Shown here: in pieces, positions 1-10,543 of the stretch
Layout of the letters: every line of letters begins with the position of its first letter
Position numbering within the stretch: the stretch's first letter is position 1
Origin: Flavobacteriia bacterium
GTDB lineage: Bacteria; Bacteroidota; Bacteroidia; Flavobacteriales; Flavobacteriaceae
Assembly (NCBI GenBank): GCA_004293165.1
Contig: RDYL01000002.1
Location: 784,928-848,927, forward strand
Length of the DNA: 64,000 nt
Direction of reading: 5' to 3'
Notes under the pieces: model-generated
The model's database searches: none
The model's input: only the letters and a program-made list of their open reading frames with translations
What the model was told of the DNA's origin: nothing
Translations under genes and position numbers: made by a program

Positions 1-1
1 A

Positions 2-967
2 AATCCAAAACGTATTATTTTTGCTGAAGCTGATCAAATTGATGTGTTAAAAGCAGCCCAAATTGTTCATGAAGAAGGTATTGGTTTTCCAATTTTATTA
101 GGAAACAAAGAAATAATCATGGAATTAAAAGAAGAAATTGGTTTCGATGTGGAAGTGCCAATTTTTGATCCAAAAACAAAAGAATCTGAAGCAAAACGAT
201 TAGAGTACGCAAAGCATTTTTGGGATACCAGAAAACGTAAAGGCGTTACATTGTACGAAGCTGAAAAATGGATGCGTGAACGTAACTATTTTGGGTTAAT
301 GATGGTAAACACAGGCGAAGCAGATGCTTTGGTAACTGGATATTCAAGAAGTTATCCTTCAACGATTAAACCTGTTATGCAATTAATAGATAAAGCTCTA
401 GGAGTTTCTAAAATTGCAACGACCAATATGATGATGACGGCTAGAGGACCAATCTTCTTGTCAGATACTGCAATTAATCCAAATCCGTCAGCGGATGATT
501 TGGCAAGAATAGCATTAATGACCGCTAAAACGGTTAAGATGTTTGGAATGGAACCGGTTATTGCCATGATTTCCTATTCAAACTTTGGTTCTTCTCAAAA
601 TGAAGGACCTAATAAAGTAAGACAAGCAGTTGCTTATTTACATGAAAATTTCCCTGATTTAATTGTGGATGGTGAAATTCAAACCGACTTTGCTTTGAAC
701 CCTGACATGTTAAAAAGTAAGTTCCCATTTTCTAAATTGGTAAATAAAAAAGTTAATACACTTATTTTTCCTAATTTAGACGCAGCTAATATTACCTATA
801 AATTATTAAAAGAATTAAATAAGGCTGAATCTATCGGGCCTATAATTCTTGGATTAGACAAGCCTGTTCACGTGTTTCAGTTAGGCGCAAGCGTTGAAGA
901 AATGGTGAATATGGCAGCGGTTGCAGTAGTAGATGCACAGGAAAAAGGAAAAAAGTTAATGAAATAA
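2..967 (+). CDS. maeB: NADP-dependent malic enzyme, C-terminal phosphotransacetylase-like part (5' end outside window)
   Basis: The reading frame is open from base 2 to a TAA at 965-967, so the gene begins upstream of the window. The visible 321 codons match the phosphate acetyl/butyryltransferase-like domain that forms the C-terminal part of large MaeB malic enzymes, which decarboxylate malate to pyruvate and make NADPH. The start of the visible part (NPKRIIFAEAD) and the stretch PVIAMISYSNFGSSQNEGPNK are typical. In this family the domain is thought to be regulatory, not catalytic. A standalone phosphotransacetylase is possible because the N-terminal half is not visible. The gene lies 9 bases before ruvA and may be cotranscribed with it. 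Confidence 0.85.
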   Translation, partial: NPKRIIFAEADQIDVLKAAQIVHEEGIGFPILLGNKEIIMELKEEIGFDVEVPIFDPKTKESEAKRLEYAKHFWDTRKRKGVTLYEAEKWMRERNYFGLMMVNTGEADALVTGYSRSYPSTIKPVMQLIDKALGVSKIATTNMMMTARGPIFLSDTAINPNPSADDLARIALMTAKTVKMFGMEPVIAMISYSNFGSSQNEGPNKVRQAVAYLHENFPDLIVDGEIQTDFALNPDMLKSKFPFSKLVNKKVNTLIFPNLDAANITYKLLKELNKAESIGPIILGLDKPVHVFQLGASVEEMVNMAAVAVVDAQEKGKKLMK

Positions 968-976
968 AAAGGTAAT

Positions 977-1558
977 ATGATAGCACACATTCAAGGAAGA
1001 TTAGTTGAAAAAACACCAACCGAAGTAATCATAGATTGCAATGGTGTGGGCTATCATATTAATATTTCATTGCATACGTATTCTTTATTATCTGATTCTG
1101 AAAGTTTAAAATTATTTACTTTTTTACAAATTAGAGAAGATGCGCATACTTTATATGGGTTTGTAGAAAAACAAGAACGTGAATTATTCAAATTGTTACT
1201 TTCCGTTTCTGGAGTGGGAGCAAGTACTGCTAGAACTATGTTGTCTTCGCTGGCACCAAGTCAAATTATACAAGCCATTGCTTCAAATGATTTGGGAACG
1301 ATGCAATCTATGAAAGGAATTGGAGCAAAAACTGCTCAAAGAATTATTTTAGATTTAAAAGAAAAAGTGTTAAAAGTGTATAATTTAGATGAAGTTTCTG
1401 TTGTGGAAAGCAATACAAATAAAGATGAAGCGTTATCTGCTTTAGAAGTTTTAGGTTTTGCGAGAAAAGCTGCCGAAAAAGTAATTGATAAAATTGTTAG
1501 AGAAACCCCAAATTCCTCTGTAGAAAACTTAATAAAACAAGCTTTAAAAAATTTATAA
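977..1558 (+). CDS. ruvA: Holliday junction branch migration protein RuvA
   Basis: This 193-residue protein has normal RuvA length and layout. An N-terminal OB fold (about residues 1-62, beginning MIAHIQGRLVEK) is followed by two helix-hairpin-helix motifs, LLSVSGVGASTARTML near residue 73 and SMKGIGAKTAQRIILDLKEK near 111. A C-terminal helical domain (about 145-193) would contact RuvB. RuvA tetramers hold four-way junctions so that RuvB can drive branch migration during recombination and fork repair. ruvB is not nearby, as is common in Bacteroidota. The ATG follows the malic enzyme stop by 9 bases, and sprA starts 3 bases after the ruvA stop. Confidence 0.97.
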   Translation: MIAHIQGRLVEKTPTEVIIDCNGVGYHINISLHTYSLLSDSESLKLFTFLQIREDAHTLYGFVEKQERELFKLLLSVSGVGASTARTMLSSLAPSQIIQAIASNDLGTMQSMKGIGAKTAQRIILDLKEKVLKVYNLDEVSVVESNTNKDEALSALEVLGFARKAAEKVIDKIVRETPNSSVENLIKQALKNL

Positions 1559-1561
1559 AAC

Positions 1562-4500
1562 TTGGAAAAAACGGCAATAAAAGTAATAGGTAATATAAAA
1601 TATAGTTTTGCATTCGTAGTAATGTTGTTTTCTTTTTCACTTCAAGCTCAAGTAGATGAAGAGGAAAAAGATACTGTAAAAACAGGTGTTGATTTAGGAA
1701 AATTAAACATGCCAAATCCTTTGAGTATTTTGGATAAATACACCTATGATGCGGCTTCTGATCGTTATATTTACACCAGTTCTGTTGACGGGTTTAATAT
1801 TAAATATCCTATGATACTTACCCCAAAACAATATGAAGAGCTTGTTTTGAGAGAACAAATGCGTAAGTATTATCAAGAAAAATCTGCTGCAATTGATGGT
1901 AAAAAAGAGGGCTCTGAAGCGGCTAAAAAAGATTTATTACCCAGATATTATGTGAATTCTAAATTTTTTGAATCTATATTTGGAAGTAATACTATAGATG
2001 TAAAACCTACCGGTTCTGTTGAATTAGATTTAGGGATACGTTTTACCAAACAAGATAATCCTTCATTTTCTCCAAGAAATAGAAAAACAACAAGTTTTGA
2101 TTTTGATCAAAGAATTAGTGTTGGTTTACAAGGTAAGGTGGGAACTCGATTAAATGTAAATGTGAATTATGATACCCAATCAACTTTTGCGTTTCAAAAT
2201 TTAATAAAATTAGAATATACGCCAACGGAGGATGACATTATCAAGAAAATAGAAGTAGGAAATGTTAGTTTTCCATTATCAAATTCATTGGTGAGAGGTG
2301 CTCAAAGTTTATTTGGTGTAAAGGCACAATTACAATTTGGTAAAACTACGTTTACAGGAGTTTTTTCAGAACAAAAATCGCAAACTAAATCGGTTACCTC
2401 ACAAGGTGGTGGAACTCTTCAAGATTTCGAAATTTTTGCCTTGGATTATGATGCCGATCGCCATTATTTCTTGTCACAATATTTCAGAAATAATTATGAT
2501 AAGGCTCTTGAAACTTTTCCATACGTAAATTCGCGTGTACAGATTAATAGAATTGAAGTTTGGATTACCAATAAGCAAAATAGAGTAAATTCAACAGAAA
2601 ATAATCTTAGAAATATTGTTGCACTTCAAGATTTAGGTGAAGCCCCTCTAACGGGAGTTTTGCCTCAAGAAACTGTTCATATCAACTTAGGTTCTAATCC
2701 TGCTTTTTATAATGTGGGAGCAAATACTCCTTCTAACAATGCGAACAATAAATATGATCCAAATGCCATCGGAAGTAATTTTTTAAACAGTTCAATTAGA
2801 GATGTTTCTTTGGCATCAAACGGTTTTATCCCTAGTGTGGTTGCTTCAGAAGGAATTGACTTTGCAAAACTTGAAAATGCCAGAAAATTAACTGCATCAG
2901 AATATACATATCATCCGCAACTAGGATATATTTCGTTAAATCAAAAATTAGCAAACGATGAAGTTTTAGCGGTTTCATATCAATACACAATAGGCGGTGA
3001 TGTATATCAAGTAGGAGAATTTGGTACGGACGGAGTTGATGCTACCAATGTGAATTCTGGAATTCCAAATTCACAAGCGTTGATACTAAAATTATTAAAA
3101 AGTAACTTAACCATTGATAAATACCAAGTTGCAAGTGTAGATTATACGATGCCTACTTGGAATTTAATGATGAAAAATATTTATCAAATCCCGGGCGGTT
3201 ATCAATTGCAACAAGAAGATTTTAAGTTAAATATTCTTTATACCGATCCTTCGCCTTTAAATTACATAACACAATCTGGAGTTGATCCTTTGCCTTCAAA
3301 TGTTGAACAAACACCTTTGTTGAAAGTTTTTAATTTAGATCAATTGAATTATACTAACGACCCTCAAGAAGGTGGAGATGGTTTCTTTGATTTTTATCCA
3401 GGTTTAACAGTTGATACGCAACGCGGAAAAATTATTTTTACAAAAGTGGAACCTTTTGGAAAGCATTTATTTCAAAAATTAGATGTTCCGGCTTTGGTTG
3501 AAAATTATGATGATCCATTAACATACAATAGTAATCAAGCTAAATATGTATTTAGAAGTTTGTACAAAACAACTCAAGCAGCAGCTTTACAAGAAAGTGC
3601 AAAAAATAAATTCCAATTAAAAGGTCGTTTTAAATCAATGGGTGGAGACGGAATTTCAATTGGGGCTTTCAATGTACCACAAGGTTCTGTTGTAGTTACT
3701 GCTGGTGGTAGAGTTTTGGTAGAAGGAGTTGATTATACTGTGAATTATCAAATGGGTAAAGTACAAATTTTAGATCCTTCATTACAAGCATCAAATACTC
3801 CAATTGAGGTTTCTGTGGAAAACAACTCGGTTTTCGGACAACAAACCAGAAGATTTTGGGGATTAAATGTGGAGCACAAATTTAACGACAAGTTTTTAAT
3901 GGGAGCTACTATTTTAAACATGTCTGAAAGACCCTTTACAACCAAATCAAATTACGGACAAGAATCTGTAAATAATACTATTTTCGGATTCAATACAAAC
4001 TATTCTACGGAAGTTCCATTTTTTACACGATTAGTAAATAAGTTGCCAAACATTGATACTGATGTGCCGTCAAACTTATCTTTTAGAGGTGAAATTGCTT
4101 ATCTAAAACCAGGAGCATCCAAAGCAGATCAATTTAATGGAGAAGCAACAACTTACATAGATGATTTTGAAGGTTCGCAAACCACCATTGACATGCGTTC
4201 ACCTCAAGCTTGGACCTTGTCAAGTGTTCCTTTAGAGGATAATTATGATGGAGTTCCGTCTACTGCTGAACCACTTACTGATAATTTAAGGGTAGGTGAT
4301 AAAAGAAGTAAGTTGGCTTGGTATTCAATAGATCCTGTTTTTTATACGCAAACTCCTTCTGGAATTGATGATGATGATTTGTCATTCAATAAAACAAGAC
4401 GTGTATTTAGCCGTGAATTGTATCCTGTAACGGATATTGCTCAGGGACAGTCTACGGTAATTAATACCTTAGATTTAACCTATTTTCCTAAAGATAGAGG

Positions 4501-7500
4501 CCCTTATAATTTTAATCCAAACTTGAGTGTTACCAATCAGTTTACAGATGTAGAAGCTCCTGAAACATGGGCTGGTATAACTAGAGCTATCAATTCAACA
4601 AATTTTGAGCAATCAAATGTAGAATATATTCAGTTTTGGGTAATGGATCCGTATTATGGGAATACTGGTGATAAAGCGGATCCAACAAATACAGGAAAAT
4701 TAGTTTTTAATCTTGGAGAAATATCTGAGGATGTTTTAAGAGATGGAAGAAAATTATATGAAAATGGATTACCAGAAGTAGGTTCAACTCAACCAACAAT
4801 TAGTACAGCTTGGGGGCAAGTACCAGCTTCTCAATCATTAATTTATGCGTTTGACACGAATGAAGCAAATAGAGCGGTTCAGGATGCTGGATTTGATGGA
4901 CTAACGGATGTTAATGAGGCTGTAAAATATACTGATTTTGCTGCTTTCCCTGACCCTGCTGCGGACAATTACCGTTTTTATTTAGAAACTTCGGGTGATG
5001 TAGTGACACGTTATAAAAATTATAATGGAGTTCAAGGAAATTCACCTGTAAATGTTACAAACGATAATAGAGGAAACACAACATTCCCAGATGTAGAAGA
5101 TGTAAATCGTGATAATACGATGAATACCATCAATGCTTACTTTAAATTCGAAGTGCCTTTTCAAGCATACGGGGATAATGATGCTGATGTACCTGTTGGA
5201 CAAAACTATATTGCCGATTTTAGAAAGGATGATAATGTTGATTTACCTAATGGACAGGTTGGAAAAGCTAGATGGATTTTATATAAAATACCAATTTTAG
5301 AGGTAATTGATGCGAATAAAGTTGGGCCAATTACCGATTTCCGTTCAATCCGATTCATGAGAATGTATATGAGCGGATTTAAAGATGAAGTAACCTTGCG
5401 TTTTGGTGCTTTAGATTTAGTTAGAGGAGAATGGAGAAGATATACAGGTACATTTGATGAATTAGATACCGATCCAAATGACGAGAATACAGGTTTTGAT
5501 GTAGTGGCTTTGAATATTCAAGAAAATGGACAAAGAAGCCCAATTAAATATGTAACTCCTCCAGGTGTAGTTAGAGAACAACTTTATAACAATAATACTA
5601 TTATAAATCAAAATGAACAATCGCTTTCGTTACGCGTTTATGATAAATTAGTTGGTACTACTAATGGATTGGAAAATGACGATGCTAGAGCAGTATTTAA
5701 AAATGTTAATGTTGACATGCGTCAGTTTAAAAAACTACGAATGTTTTTACACGCAGAGGCGGTACAGGATGGTGATTTACAAGATGATGAACTAATTGCG
5801 TTTATTCGTTTTGGAAATGACTTTACGGATAATTTCTATCAAGTTGAAATGCCTTTAAAAGTTACAGCTTTTGGTGCTTCTACTCCTGAAGAGGTATGGC
5901 CGTCCGAAAATGAAATGGAAATTCCTTTAGATTTTTTAACTAAACTAAAAATTTTAAATCTTCAGAATGATCCCGCTATTGATTATAGTGATCCTAGTGG
6001 TATTGGTTTTATTGAGGAGGAAGATGCTAAAATTGGCTCTTCAAATAGCAGACTGACTTTAGGAATTAAAGGAAACCCAAATTTTGGTTTGGTTCGAACC
6101 TTAATGATTGGTATCAAAAATAAATCAGGCGATATTCAACGTGGTGAAGTTTGGTTTAATGAACTTCGTATGTCAGATATGGATAACAAAGGAGGGTATG
6201 CAGCAGTTGCTAACTTAGATACTAATTTTGCTGATTTTGCGAATATTTCAGCTACAACTAGAGTAGGAACTATTGGTTTTGGTGCGTTAGAACAAGGTCC
6301 AAATGAAAGAAGTAGAGAGGATGTTTTTCAATATGATATTGTAACAAATGTAAATTTAGGAAAATTATTGCCAAAAAAATGGGGAATCAATTTGCCGTTT
6401 AATTATGCTGTTGGCGAAGAAACAATTACTCCAAAATTTGACCCTTTTTATCAAGATATTGAATTAAATCAATTATTAGATATAACTTCGGATGCTAATG
6501 AACGTTCAAATATTGAACAAAGAGCTATTGATTACACAAAAAGAACAAGTTTCAATTTAATTGGAGTTAAAAAAGAGAAAGCGCCTGAAAAAACAGCAAA
6601 TTTCTACGATGTAGAAAATCTAACCCTATCGTATTCATTAAACGAAACAGAACACCACGATTATGAAATTGAAAATTTAATTGATAAGCAAAATAGAACT
6701 ACAGTTGATTATGCTTTCACTTTTAAACCTAAAACCGTTGAGCCATTTAAGAATAGTAAATTCTTAAATAAAAATGGATATTATAAAATGTTAAGCGATT
6801 TTAATTTCAATTATTTGCCATCAAATGTTTCGTTTAGTTCTAATATAATTCGCCAATTCAATAAACAACGTTTTAGATTAGTTGATGTGCAAGGTATCGG
6901 TTTAGGTGATTTGTATAGAAGAAACTATTTTTTCAATTATACGTATGGGTTTAATTATAATTTAACCAAATCGCTCCGATTAAATTATACCGCCTCATCA
7001 AACAATATTGTACGTAATTATTTGGATGAAAATAATTTACCAATTGATGGATTAGATATTTGGGATGATTATTGGAATATTGGGGAATCTAATCAACACA
7101 ATCAACAATTGGTTTTAAATTATGATTTGCCAATTAATAAAATTCCGGTGTTAAGTTTTGTAAAATCAACTTATACTTATACTGGAGATTACAACTGGCA
7201 ACGCTCTTCTGATGCTTTTTCATCGGTAACAGGTGAAGATGGAAATATTTACGCTTTAGGAAATTCGATTCAAAATGCAAATTCTCATAAGTTGAACACT
7301 ACTTTAAATATGGATTTGTTTTACAAGTATATAGGATTGACTAAAACGAAAAGCAACAAGAAAAAGCCAGTTTCTGAAAAAGATAAAAAAGTTGCACCAA
7401 AACCAGGAGAACAAGTTAAAGCACCAAAAGGAAATGTTACTTTAGAAAGAAGTGCTTTCATGAGCGGTTTAATAGGAGTAATTACGAGTGTAAAAAATAT

Positions 7501-8788
7501 TCAAATTAATTATACTGAAAATAACGGAACAGTTTTACCAGGTTATTTACCAGGTTTAGGGTTCTTTGGTTCATCAAAACCAACACTAGGATTTGTTTTT
7601 GGAAGCCAATCCGACGTTCGATATGAAGCAGCAAAAAATGGCTGGCTAACAAATTATCCTGAGTTTAATCAAAATTTTACACAGGTTGAAAACAAAAAAA
7701 TAAGTTTTACAGCTCAAATGGAATTGTTCCCTGATTTAAAAATTGATTTTACGGCGGATAGAACGTATGCTTATAATTTTTCAGAACAGTTTGATGTTTC
7801 TGGTGGGCAATATAATTCTCGTGCACCGTATGATTTTGGGAATTTTAATGTTTCAACTATTTTAATTAAAACCGCATTTGCGCAAAGCGATGTAAACGTT
7901 TCTCAAACTTTTCAAGATTTTAGAGACAATAGGTTAGTGGTAGCAAATCGATTAGCAGAAGGATATTATGGAGGAAACTCATTTCCAAGAGATGCTGATG
8001 GTTATCCAATTGGATATGGAAAAAATAGTCAACAAGTTTTATTGCCTTCATTTTTAGCGGCTTATTCTGGACAAGAAGCAGAAAAGGTTTCTACGGGTGT
8101 TTTTAGAAATGTGCCTTTGCCAAACTGGACTATCAAATATACAGGTTTAATGCGATACAAATGGTTTAAAGATAATTTCAAAAGATTTTCTGTTCAACAT
8201 GGGTATCGAGCTAGTTATAACGTAAATTCATTTCGTTCAAATTTAAATACAGCTCCTGTTGATGCTAATGGAAATTTCTTTGCATCAAAAATTATCTCAA
8301 ATGTTAATTTAGCAGAACAATTTAATCCATTAGTTAAAGTAGAATTTGAAATGAAAAATTCAATAAAAATTCTTGCCGAACTTAAAAAGGATAGAACTTT
8401 AAATATGAGTTTCGATAACAACTTACTTACAGAAGTTAGTGGAAATGAATATATAATAGGATTGGGTTACAGAATTAAAGATGTTACGTTTAATTCTTCA
8501 TTAGCAGATAATGTAAGTGGCGTAATTAAGAGTGATATTAACATTAAAGCCGATTTTTCATTACGAAAAAACAATACAATTGTTCGTTATTTAGATTACG
8601 ATAATAATCAATTGGGTGGAGGGCAAGATTTATGGTCTATCAAATTTACAGCAGATTATTCTTTCAGTAGAAATTTAACAGCTATTTTATTCTACGATCA
8701 TCAATTCTCTCAAGCTGTAATTTCAACTTCTTTTCCAACAACAAATATTAGAGGAGGATTTACTTTGCGCTATAATTTCGGAAACTAG
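1562..8788 (+). CDS. sprA: SprA, type IX secretion outer-membrane translocon / gliding protein
   Basis: This 2408-residue protein is recognisable as SprA (Sov in Porphyromonas). In Flavobacterium, SprA forms the very large outer-membrane beta-barrel pore of the type IX secretion system (T9SS), through which gliding adhesins and enzymes leave the cell. The reading frame supports a TTG start at 1562, which gives a hydrophobic signal peptide ending near residue 29 (FSFSLQAQ). The next in-frame ATG (1622) would remove most of that signal. The long, Asn/Asp/Tyr-rich, strand-like sequence ends in an aromatic barrel terminus (GGFTLRYNFGN). The start lies 3 bases after ruvA, so the two are probably coupled. 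A terminator follows at 8813. Confidence 0.96.
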   Translation: MEKTAIKVIGNIKYSFAFVVMLFSFSLQAQVDEEEKDTVKTGVDLGKLNMPNPLSILDKYTYDAASDRYIYTSSVDGFNIKYPMILTPKQYEELVLREQMRKYYQEKSAAIDGKKEGSEAAKKDLLPRYYVNSKFFESIFGSNTIDVKPTGSVELDLGIRFTKQDNPSFSPRNRKTTSFDFDQRISVGLQGKVGTRLNVNVNYDTQSTFAFQNLIKLEYTPTEDDIIKKIEVGNVSFPLSNSLVRGAQSLFGVKAQLQFGKTTFTGVFSEQKSQTKSVTSQGGGTLQDFEIFALDYDADRHYFLSQYFRNNYDKALETFPYVNSRVQINRIEVWITNKQNRVNSTENNLRNIVALQDLGEAPLTGVLPQETVHINLGSNPAFYNVGANTPSNNANNKYDPNAIGSNFLNSSIRDVSLASNGFIPSVVASEGIDFAKLENARKLTASEYTYHPQLGYISLNQKLANDEVLAVSYQYTIGGDVYQVGEFGTDGVDATNVNSGIPNSQALILKLLKSNLTIDKYQVASVDYTMPTWNLMMKNIYQIPGGYQLQQEDFKLNILYTDPSPLNYITQSGVDPLPSNVEQTPLLKVFNLDQLNYTNDPQEGGDGFFDFYPGLTVDTQRGKIIFTKVEPFGKHLFQKLDVPALVENYDDPLTYNSNQAKYVFRSLYKTTQAAALQESAKNKFQLKGRFKSMGGDGISIGAFNVPQGSVVVTAGGRVLVEGVDYTVNYQMGKVQILDPSLQASNTPIEVSVENNSVFGQQTRRFWGLNVEHKFNDKFLMGATILNMSERPFTTKSNYGQESVNNTIFGFNTNYSTEVPFFTRLVNKLPNIDTDVPSNLSFRGEIAYLKPGASKADQFNGEATTYIDDFEGSQTTIDMRSPQAWTLSSVPLEDNYDGVPSTAEPLTDNLRVGDKRSKLAWYSIDPVFYTQTPSGIDDDDLSFNKTRRVFSRELYPVTDIAQGQSTVINTLDLTYFPKDRGPYNFNPNLSVTNQFTDVEAPETWAGITRAINSTNFEQSNVEYIQFWVMDPYYGNTGDKADPTNTGKLVFNLGEISEDVLRDGRKLYENGLPEVGSTQPTISTAWGQVPASQSLIYAFDTNEANRAVQDAGFDGLTDVNEAVKYTDFAAFPDPAADNYRFYLETSGDVVTRYKNYNGVQGNSPVNVTNDNRGNTTFPDVEDVNRDNTMNTINAYFKFEVPFQAYGDNDADVPVGQNYIADFRKDDNVDLPNGQVGKARWILYKIPILEVIDANKVGPITDFRSIRFMRMYMSGFKDEVTLRFGALDLVRGEWRRYTGTFDELDTDPNDENTGFDVVALNIQENGQRSPIKYVTPPGVVREQLYNNNTIINQNEQSLSLRVYDKLVGTTNGLENDDARAVFKNVNVDMRQFKKLRMFLHAEAVQDGDLQDDELIAFIRFGNDFTDNFYQVEMPLKVTAFGASTPEEVWPSENEMEIPLDFLTKLKILNLQNDPAIDYSDPSGIGFIEEEDAKIGSSNSRLTLGIKGNPNFGLVRTLMIGIKNKSGDIQRGEVWFNELRMSDMDNKGGYAAVANLDTNFADFANISATTRVGTIGFGALEQGPNERSREDVFQYDIVTNVNLGKLLPKKWGINLPFNYAVGEETITPKFDPFYQDIELNQLLDITSDANERSNIEQRAIDYTKRTSFNLIGVKKEKAPEKTANFYDVENLTLSYSLNETEHHDYEIENLIDKQNRTTVDYAFTFKPKTVEPFKNSKFLNKNGYYKMLSDFNFNYLPSNVSFSSNIIRQFNKQRFRLVDVQGIGLGDLYRRNYFFNYTYGFNYNLTKSLRLNYTASSNNIVRNYLDENNLPIDGLDIWDDYWNIGESNQHNQQLVLNYDLPINKIPVLSFVKSTYTYTGDYNWQRSSDAFSSVTGEDGNIYALGNSIQNANSHKLNTTLNMDLFYKYIGLTKTKSNKKKPVSEKDKKVAPKPGEQVKAPKGNVTLERSAFMSGLIGVITSVKNIQINYTENNGTVLPGYLPGLGFFGSSKPTLGFVFGSQSDVRYEAAKNGWLTNYPEFNQNFTQVENKKISFTAQMELFPDLKIDFTADRTYAYNFSEQFDVSGGQYNSRAPYDFGNFNVSTILIKTAFAQSDVNVSQTFQDFRDNRLVVANRLAEGYYGGNSFPRDADGYPIGYGKNSQQVLLPSFLAAYSGQEAEKVSTGVFRNVPLPNWTIKYTGLMRYKWFKDNFKRFSVQHGYRASYNVNSFRSNLNTAPVDANGNFFASKIISNVNLAEQFNPLVKVEFEMKNSIKILAELKKDRTLNMSFDNNLLTEVSGNEYIIGLGYRIKDVTFNSSLADNVSGVIKSDINIKADFSLRKNNTIVRYLDYDNNQLGGGQDLWSIKFTADYSFSRNLTAILFYDHQFSQAVISTSFPTTNIRGGFTLRYNFGN

Positions 8789-8812
8789 TTGAATTAAATA
8801 ATGAATTTAAAA

Positions 8813-8850
8813 AACCTATCAAAATCAATTTTTTGGTAGGTTGTTTTATT
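8813..8850 (+). terminator. Rho-independent terminator after sprA
   Basis: Arms AACCTATCAAAA (8813-8824) and TTTTGGTAGGTT (8831-8842) pair with one G-U, and a T-rich tail follows. It closes the sprA transcript before the gcvH promoter. Confidence 0.8.
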
Positions 8851-8897
8851 TGATAAAAAAATAACAAAAACCTTTTTTTCTATTCAATAAATACAAT

Positions 8898-8905
8898 TAC
8901 ATTTG
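8898..8905 (+). promoter_or_regulatory. Bacteroidota -7 promoter box of gcvH
   Basis: TACATTTG matches TAnnTTTG exactly and lies 24 bases before the gcvH ATG, just after the sprA terminator. No clear TTG -33 element is visible at the usual distance. Confidence 0.6.
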
Positions 8906-8928
8906 TACGTCAAAAATTTATAATCAAA

Positions 8929-9309
8929 ATGAATATACCAGCAAATTTAAAATACACTAAAGACCACGAGTGGGTTTCCATTGATGGCGATGTAGCAACA
9001 GTCGGGATTACAGATTTTGCTCAAAAAGAATTGGGTGATATTGTATATGTTGAAGTTGAAACTTTAGATCAAACGTTAACTAAAGACGAAGTATTTGGAA
9101 CAGTTGAGGCTGTAAAAACTGTTTCTGATTTGTTTTTACCATTGTCTGGAGAAATAATCGAATTCAACGATTCATTAGAATCAGATCCTGAAAAAGTAAA
9201 TACAGATCCTTATGGAGATGGATGGATGGTTAAAGTGAAATTTTCTGATGCTTCTGAAATAGAAACACTTTTATCAAGTGAAGATTATAAAGCACTTATC
9301 GGAGCGTAA
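8929..9309 (+). CDS. gcvH: Glycine cleavage system H protein
   Basis: GcvH carries the lipoyl arm that shuttles the aminomethyl group of glycine between the P, T and L proteins of the glycine cleavage complex in the cytoplasm. The 126-residue length is normal. The lipoylation site is clear: Lys63 lies in [21 protein letters not shown]. The N-terminus ([11 protein letters not shown]) and the C-terminal GDGWMVKVK segment are also typical. A consensus -7 box lies 24 bases upstream. The P and T protein genes are not in the window. The 3' end overlaps the next reading frame by 32 bases. Confidence 0.98.
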   Translation: MNIPANLKYTKDHEWVSIDGDVATVGITDFAQKELGDIVYVEVETLDQTLTKDEVFGTVEAVKTVSDLFLPLSGEIIEFNDSLESDPEKVNTDPYGDGWMVKVKFSDASEIETLLSSEDYKALIGA

Positions 9310-9670
9310 TTTTTTATTTCTTGCTATAATTTGGGCACTTTTTATTGCTGTTTTAAGTTTAATAAGTTTTAATAGTTTTCCCAAAGAATATGTATCGGGC
9401 AATGATAAAATAATACATTTTTTATTTTATGCCGTATTTGTTTTACTTTTATGTTTGGCAAAAAGAAAGTCTCACTTAAAAATGAAACATAATTTGTTAA
9501 TTGTTGTTTTTGTAATACTATATGGCATAGTTATTGAAGTGTTGCAATGCGTATTGACAAAAAGCAGAGAAGCTGATTTTCGTGATGCTTTAGCAAATTC
9601 GCTAGGAGCTATTGTAGGATTTATTTGCTTTTACTGTCTAAAAAATAAAATTTTTAATAAATATTTTTAA
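9278..9670 (+). CDS. VanZ-like small membrane protein
   Basis: This 130-residue, very hydrophobic protein has about four membrane segments. The pattern of a conserved [17 protein letters not shown] segment followed by GIVIEVLQ and [19 protein letters not shown] is that of the VanZ-like family. In enterococci VanZ gives low-level teicoplanin resistance, but the role of flavobacterial homologues is unknown. The supported start is GTG at 9278, which overlaps gcvH by 32 bases in another frame. No later ATG or GTG would keep the first membrane helix. It is probably cotranscribed with gcvH. Confidence 0.8.
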   Translation: MKIIKHLSERNFLFLAIIWALFIAVLSLISFNSFPKEYVSGNDKIIHFLFYAVFVLLLCLAKRKSHLKMKHNLLIVVFVILYGIVIEVLQCVLTKSREADFRDALANSLGAIVGFICFYCLKNKIFNKYF

Positions 9671-9713
9671 ACATTTCTAATATTAACTATATTAGCACCT
9701 CAAAATTAGAATT

Positions 9714-10454
9714 ATGGAAGTAAAGAAAAATCCTAATGTAGATCCTAAGAGAAATAGCTCGCTATATTTTTTGGTTGGTCTTACAGCTGTTTTAATGTTA
9801 ACTTATGTAAGTATAGAGTTAAAATCAGAAGATCCAAGAGTTGAAGTTGAAACATTGGATATAGCTGATAATATGATGGGTGAGGAAGAAGAGGTTATTT
9901 TAACGATGCCTCCTGTTCAAAAATTACCACCACCACCACCGCCAGCTCCAGAAGTAATTCAAATTGTTGATAACAAGCAAGTTATCGAAGATAAAAAAAT
10001 TGAAACTACAGAGGTAGATGAAAATAAAGCTGTTGTTGTTGTTAATAATGCATCTGCTTATGGTAGCGAAGGAGGAACTTCAGATGAAATTGATGAAGAA
10101 GTGCCTTTTGCTGTAATTGAAGATGTGCCTGTTTTTCCAGGTTGTGAAAAAGTAGAGAAAAGCAAGCGTTTAGAGTGTTTTATGGAACAAATGGCAAAGC
10201 ATATTAAGAAAAACCAACAATATCCTGAGAAAGCAATGGAAGACAATATTCAAGGTAGAGTTTCTGTCTTATTTGTTATCGATAAAGATGGTAGTATTTC
10301 AAATGTTCAAGTGAGAGGTCCTAAAGGAGGTGAGCTTTTAGAAAATGAAGCTAAAAGAGTAATAGAAAAATTACCAAAATTTAAACCTGGTATGCAAAGA
10401 GGTAAACCAGTAAAAGTAAAATACAGTCAACCGATTACATTCAAACTACAATAA
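9714..10454 (+). CDS. TonB-type energy transducer with C-x10-C-F motif
   Basis: This 246-residue protein has TonB architecture: a short cytoplasmic N-terminus, one membrane helix (about residues 17-35), a periplasmic proline-rich spacer (LPPPPPPAPE at 71-80) and a TonB C-terminal domain (about 165-246, with GRVSVLFVIDKDGSISNVQV). Such proteins pass proton-motive energy to outer-membrane TonB-dependent receptors. Between spacer and domain lies C144-x10-C155-F, a spacing repeated in the next gene and in the RemB-like gene. ExbB/ExbD genes are not adjacent. A strong terminator follows at 10461. Confidence 0.9.
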   Translation: MEVKKNPNVDPKRNSSLYFLVGLTAVLMLTYVSIELKSEDPRVEVETLDIADNMMGEEEEVILTMPPVQKLPPPPPPAPEVIQIVDNKQVIEDKKIETTEVDENKAVVVVNNASAYGSEGGTSDEIDEEVPFAVIEDVPVFPGCEKVEKSKRLECFMEQMAKHIKKNQQYPEKAMEDNIQGRVSVLFVIDKDGSISNVQVRGPKGGELLENEAKRVIEKLPKFKPGMQRGKPVKVKYSQPITFKLQ

Positions 10455-10460
10455 TATTTA

Positions 10461-10488
10461 ATCCCAACTTAGGTTGGGATTTTTTTTT
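10461..10488 (+). terminator. Rho-independent terminator between the two TonB genes
   Basis: ATCCCAAC (10461-10468) and GTTGGGAT (10473-10480) form a perfect 8-base stem with a 4-base loop and a run of eight T. The two TonB genes therefore need separate transcription or read-through. Confidence 0.9.
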
Positions 10489-10543
10489 GGCATGTAAATT
10501 GTATAGGTTAATTAACAAAGTGTTAACTAATAATCTATATATC

